Below, one piece after another: positions 4,119 through 7,375 of a DNA stretch of 7,375 nucleotides (position 1 is its first letter; every line of letters begins with the position of its first letter). Source of the stretch: PVC group bacterium (lineage in GTDB: Bacteria > Verrucomicrobiota > Kiritimatiellia > CAIKKV01 > PXCX01); contig PXCX01000316.1 in the NCBI GenBank assembly GCA_003565195.1, positions 1 through 7,375 of the forward strand, written 5' to 3'. A model generated the notes under the pieces. That model was not told the DNA's origin. It was given only the letters and a program-made list of their open reading frames with translations, and made no database searches. Both the position numbers and the translations under genes were made by a program.

Positions 4119-6626
4119 ATGAATGGTTTCAGCAATTATACGCCTCGCGCACAACAGGTTATTCAATTGGCCCGCAAAGAGGCCGATCGTTTCAATCATA
4201 CTTACATTGGTACGGAACATGTGCTTCTGGGTTTGGCGGGCTTAGGCGAGGGCGTGGCCGTCAGTGTACTTGACAATTTGGGTGTTTCGCTCGAGGGATT
4301 ACGGATTGAAGTCGAAAAACTGGTCGGGGTAGGGCCCGAGACCAAGACGGCCGGCAATGTTCCGTTTACCCCGCGAGCGCGTAAAGCCCTGCAATTGGCA
4401 GCGATGGAAGCCGCCTCGATGAATCACGGGTATATTGGGACTGAACATTTACTGTTGGGTTTGATTCGCGAGGGTGAAGGGGTCGCCGCCCAGGCGTTGC
4501 GCAACATGGATGCCGATCTGGATAGCGTCAGGCAACATGTTCTCAAGGAATTGGGTGCGGAGTTTGAGGAAATGCCGGAGGATGCGACCGAGCCCGGAAC
4601 TGCGGCGGCGGCCAAGGGGCGCGCCAAAAGCAAGACACCGGCGCTGAATGCGTTCGGGCGTGATTTGACGGATATCGCCCGCAAAGGCGGTTTGGATCCG
4701 GTGGTCGGTCGCAGTGAGGAAATCGAGCGATTGATCCGGATTTTGTGCCGGCGCACCAAAAACAATCCTGTTTTACTGGGCGAAGCCGGCGTTGGCAAGA
4801 CCGCCGTGGTCGAAGGATTGGCCCAGTGTATTGTGGACGGCAATGTGCCCGAACCGTTGCGCGATCGCAAAGTCATTACCCTGGATCTTGCCCTGATGAT
4901 TGCCGGAACCAAATATCGCGGACAGTTCGAGGAACGCATCAAAGCGGTCATTGATGAAATCCGACGAGCCGGAAACATTATCCTGTTCATCGATGAACTG
5001 CATACGATTGTCGGCGCCGGCGGGGCGGAAGGCGCCATGGACACATCCAATATCATCAAACCCGCGCTTTCACGCGGTGAACTGCAGTGTGTTGGAGCCA
5101 CGACACTCGAGGAATATCGTAAATACATTGAAAAAGACTCCGCCCTCGAGCGCCGGTTCCAGACCGTTCAGGTGAATGAACCCTCGGTCGAAGAAACCAT
5201 TGATATTCTCAGGGGCATCCGCCATAAATATGAGGATCATCATAACGTCCGGATTAAGGATGAAGCCTTGGTTTTGGCCGCGCGCCTCAGTGACCGCTAT
5301 ATTACCGGACGTTACCTGCCCGACAAGGCGATTGACTCAATTGACGAGGCGGGCGCCGGCGCCCGCATTCGTGCCACGACGCGGTCGCCCGATCTGCGTA
5401 AACGTGAACAACGGATTGAGCGGATACGTCACAAAAAGGAACTGGCGATCAAAGACCAGAATTTCGAGGAAGCGGCCAAACTACGCGATCGCGAACGTCG
5501 CGACCGTGATGCCATGGAAAAAGCCGTGACGAGCTGGCGCGAGTCGGCTCGCAAGAAAGTCGTCACGGTGACCGCCGAGGATGTGACGCTGGTTATCTCC
5601 CGCTTGACCGGTGTGCCCATCACGAAGGTCGGGGATGAGGAACTCAAGCGGTTACTGGATATGGATCGTGAACTCGACACGCGCGTGATCGGACAGACGG
5701 AGGTCGTGGCCACCCTGGCGCGCGCGTTGCGCCGCTCGCGGGCCGATCTCAAGGATCCGCGCCGCCCGATCGGTTCCTTCGTTTTCCTTGGACCGACCGG
5801 GGTTGGCAAGACTCTCTTGGCGCGTGAGTTGGCCGAGTTTATGTTCAACGATCCGGATGCGCTGATTCAGGTTGATATGTCGGAATATATGGACAAATAT
5901 ACGGTTTCCCGTTTGATCGGGTCGCCACCCGGTTACGTCGGGTATGACGATGGCGGACAATTGACCGAAAAGGTGCGTCGTCGACCCTATTCAGTGGTGT
6001 TGTTTGACGAGGCCGAGAAGGCGCATCCGGATGTCATGAATATTTTGTTGCAGATTCTGGAGGACGGTAAACTGACCGACAGTGTGGGACGCCGCATTGA
6101 TTTCCGTAATACGATCATTATTCTGACCTCGAATCTGGGCGCCGATATCGGGCGGAATGCGGCCAGCTTGGGATTCAAGCCGCCCGGCGATAATACCGAG
6201 ACGGAGTATCATGCGTTGCAACAACGCATGATTGAAGAAGCCAAAAAGGTTTTCAAACCTGAACTGCTGAACCGGATTGACGAAACGTTGGTATTCCGGC
6301 AGTTGACCCGTGAGGATGTTTCCCGCATTCTTGATCTCGAGCTGGACAAAGTGCGTGAACGTCTCAAGAGTCGTGGCTTGAAATTGCGGTTGGGGTCCAG
6401 CGCCCGCGAATTGTTGATTGATCAAGGGTTCGATCATCAATACGGAGCTCGTCCGATGCGGCGTACCGTTGAACGATACATCGAAGATCCTTTGTCCGAG
6501 GAAATCCTGCGCGGTTCGTTTGCTGCCGCAACCCATGTCGAAGCGGTGCGCAGTGGCGAGAAGCTCCGGTTCCGTCAAGTCAGAAAAAAGGCGGCTGAAG
6601 GCGTTTCCGCGGAGGGGACGGCCTGA
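4119..6626 (+). CDS. clpC: ClpC, AAA+ unfoldase of the Clp protease
   Basis: 835-aa HSP100 unfoldase that uses ATP to unfold marked or damaged proteins and feed them to ClpP. Two N-terminal Clp_N repeats (about 1-145) each contain GTEH; E33 and E109 match the two glutamates that hold phosphoarginine in Bacillus ClpC. The first AAA+ domain has Walker A GEAGVGKT (221-228), Walker B ILFIDE (288-293) and ALERRF (342-347). The middle domain (about 415-480) is short and carries a UVR motif (FEEAAKLRD, 449-457), as in ClpC and unlike the longer ClpB coiled coil. The second AAA+ domain has GPTGVGKT (558-565), VVLFDE (626-631), LLNRID (716-721) and sensor-2 GARPMRR (776-782). LGF (684-686) is the ClpP-docking tripeptide. 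It starts at ATG 4119 after AAGG (4104-4107), a rather long 11-base spacing. It follows mcsAB and has its own promoter; ffh follows after 13 bases. ClpA and ClpB are excluded by the middle domain and ClpP loop. Confidence 0.97.
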   Translation: MNGFSNYTPRAQQVIQLARKEADRFNHTYIGTEHVLLGLAGLGEGVAVSVLDNLGVSLEGLRIEVEKLVGVGPETKTAGNVPFTPRARKALQLAAMEAASMNHGYIGTEHLLLGLIREGEGVAAQALRNMDADLDSVRQHVLKELGAEFEEMPEDATEPGTAAAAKGRAKSKTPALNAFGRDLTDIARKGGLDPVVGRSEEIERLIRILCRRTKNNPVLLGEAGVGKTAVVEGLAQCIVDGNVPEPLRDRKVITLDLALMIAGTKYRGQFEERIKAVIDEIRRAGNIILFIDELHTIVGAGGAEGAMDTSNIIKPALSRGELQCVGATTLEEYRKYIEKDSALERRFQTVQVNEPSVEETIDILRGIRHKYEDHHNVRIKDEALVLAARLSDRYITGRYLPDKAIDSIDEAGAGARIRATTRSPDLRKREQRIERIRHKKELAIKDQNFEEAAKLRDRERRDRDAMEKAVTSWRESARKKVVTVTAEDVTLVISRLTGVPITKVGDEELKRLLDMDRELDTRVIGQTEVVATLARALRRSRADLKDPRRPIGSFVFLGPTGVGKTLLARELAEFMFNDPDALIQVDMSEYMDKYTVSRLIGSPPGYVGYDDGGQLTEKVRRRPYSVVLFDEAEKAHPDVMNILLQILEDGKLTDSVGRRIDFRNTIIILTSNLGADIGRNAASLGFKPPGDNTETEYHALQQRMIEEAKKVFKPELLNRIDETLVFRQLTREDVSRILDLELDKVRERLKSRGLKLRLGSSARELLIDQGFDHQYGARPMRRTVERYIEDPLSEEILRGSFAAATHVEAVRSGEKLRFRQVRKKAAEGVSAEGTA

Positions 6627-6639
6627 GAGGCGTGTTCGG

Positions 6640-7375
6640 ATGTTTGACTCCCTGAGTGCATCGTTACAGAAAGCTTTCCGCAATCTGCGCGGCCGCGGTC
6701 GGTTATCGGAATCCAATATCCGTGACGCCATGCGTGACGTACGGATGGCGTTGCTCGAGGCCGATGTCAATTACCGGGTTGCCAAGGATTTTATTTCCCG
6801 GGTCACCGAGCGCTGTCTTGGGAAGGAAGTGCTCGACTCGGTTAGTCCGGGACAGATGGTTGTCAAGCAAGTTCACGATGAAATGGTCGACTTGCTTGGA
6901 GGCCAAATACGCGAGATCGATTTGGCGGATGAACCGGCGTCGGTGGTTTTGCTTGGATTGCATGGGTCCGGCAAGACGACAACCGCAGCCAAACTGGCTG
7001 CATTCTGGAAGAAACAAGGTTGTCCCGTGATGCTGGTTGCCGCCGATATCCGGCGGCCTGCCGCGGTCGATCAGTTGCGGATCCTGGCGGACCAGATCAA
7101 GGTACCCATGATTGCACCGCAAGGCGCTGAAACCGTTCCAGCGATTGGCAAACGCGCCTTGGCTCAGGCGCGTCGCGAAGGATGTCATCCGCTGGTGTTC
7201 GATACCGGCGGTCGTTTTCAGGTCGATGCGGATTTACTGGAGGAATTACGCGAGTTAAGCGCGGTCGTTGAACCCAGGGAACGAATTCTGGTTGTTGACG
7301 CTGCAATTGGTCAGGAATCTGTGAGTGTGGCCGAATCGTTTCATCGGCTGCTGGGCTTGACCGGCTTGATTCTGA
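6640..7375 (+). CDS. ffh: Signal recognition particle GTPase Ffh, 3' end outside the window
   Basis: The first 245 codons are present; the rest of the G domain and the methionine-rich M domain, which binds SRP RNA and signal peptides, lie beyond the edge. Ffh brings ribosomes making membrane or exported proteins to the receptor FtsY. The N domain (1-88) is typical, with ALLEADVNY (37-45) and SPGQMVVKQVHDE (69-81), which separates Ffh from FtsY. The G domain has GLHGSGKTTT (106-115), DIRRPAA (136-142), DTGGRF (188-193) and DAAIGQ (220-225). Usual Ffh forms are GLQGSGKTTT, DxYRPAA, DTAGRL and DAMTGQ, so each GTPase motif carries one or more unusual residues although the frame is clean. ATG 6640 follows GAGAGG (6625-6630) by 9 bases and gives the standard MFDSLS start. 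Only 13 bases separate it from clpC and no terminator lies between, so the two are probably cotranscribed. Identity is firm; full activity is open until the variant residues are checked. Confidence 0.92.
   Translation, partial: MFDSLSASLQKAFRNLRGRGRLSESNIRDAMRDVRMALLEADVNYRVAKDFISRVTERCLGKEVLDSVSPGQMVVKQVHDEMVDLLGGQIREIDLADEPASVVLLGLHGSGKTTTAAKLAAFWKKQGCPVMLVAADIRRPAAVDQLRILADQIKVPMIAPQGAETVPAIGKRALAQARREGCHPLVFDTGGRFQVDADLLEELRELSAVVEPRERILVVDAAIGQESVSVAESFHRLLGLTGLIL

Noticed and set aside
4424..5128. Open frame on the - strand inside clpC (234 codons)
   Set aside because: Antisense to the first AAA+ domain, with low-complexity Ser/Arg/Pro composition typical of a shadow frame.
5991..6770. 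Long open frame on the - strand across the clpC 3' end and the ffh start (259 codons)
   Set aside because: It lies wholly antisense to two clear genes, has no recognisable domain or good ribosome binding site, and reflects the codon bias of clpC and ffh.

Overview
The window is a stretch of bacterial chromosome, moderately GC-rich and densely coded. It carries five genes on the + strand, one on the - strand, and a short palindromic repeat at the left edge. No phage, transposase, tRNA, rRNA or CRISPR array is visible. The core is a protein-arginine-phosphorylation and Clp proteolysis cluster (mcsA, mcsB, clpC). In Firmicutes this cluster starts with the repressor gene ctsR. Here ctsR is missing, and a branched-chain aminotransferase gene of the type also found in archaea (ilvE) sits in its place. 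With the Gfo/Idh/MocA oxidoreductase next door, this suggests a lineage outside the Firmicutes, most likely in the PVC superphylum (Kiritimatiellota, Lentisphaerota or relatives). The taxon is inference from gene content and cannot be settled from this window alone.

Layout. 1-136: non-coding, with four GTTCAG units facing four CTGAAC units, able to form a long hairpin. 137-1198 (-): NAD(P)-dependent Gfo/Idh/MocA oxidoreductase. 1199-1481: divergent intergenic region with a good sigma70-type promoter for the + strand genes and a strong ribosome binding site for the - strand gene. 1482-3954 (+): ilvE, mcsA and mcsB, packed with an 11-base gap and a 4-base overlap, so almost certainly one transcript. 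3955-4118: intergenic region with a near-consensus promoter (TTGACT, 17 bases, TATAAT) and a leader of about 115 bases. 4119-6626 (+): clpC. 6640-7375 (+): the first 245 codons of ffh, 13 bases behind clpC and cut by the window edge.

How the genes work together. McsB phosphorylates arginines on client proteins and McsA is its zinc-binding partner. ClpC recognises phosphoarginine through its N-terminal domain and threads the client into ClpP, which is not in the window. The residues needed to write the mark (McsB active site), to sense it (RDXXRA in McsB) and to read it (two GTEH glutamates in ClpC) are all present, so the pathway looks intact although CtsR is absent. Ffh, the signal-recognition-particle GTPase, appears to share a transcript with clpC, which would link protein degradation with membrane targeting.

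The points most worth checking are the unusual substitutions in several GTPase motifs of Ffh, the ctsR-less arrangement with two separate promoters, and the symmetric 4+4 hexamer palindrome at the left edge.
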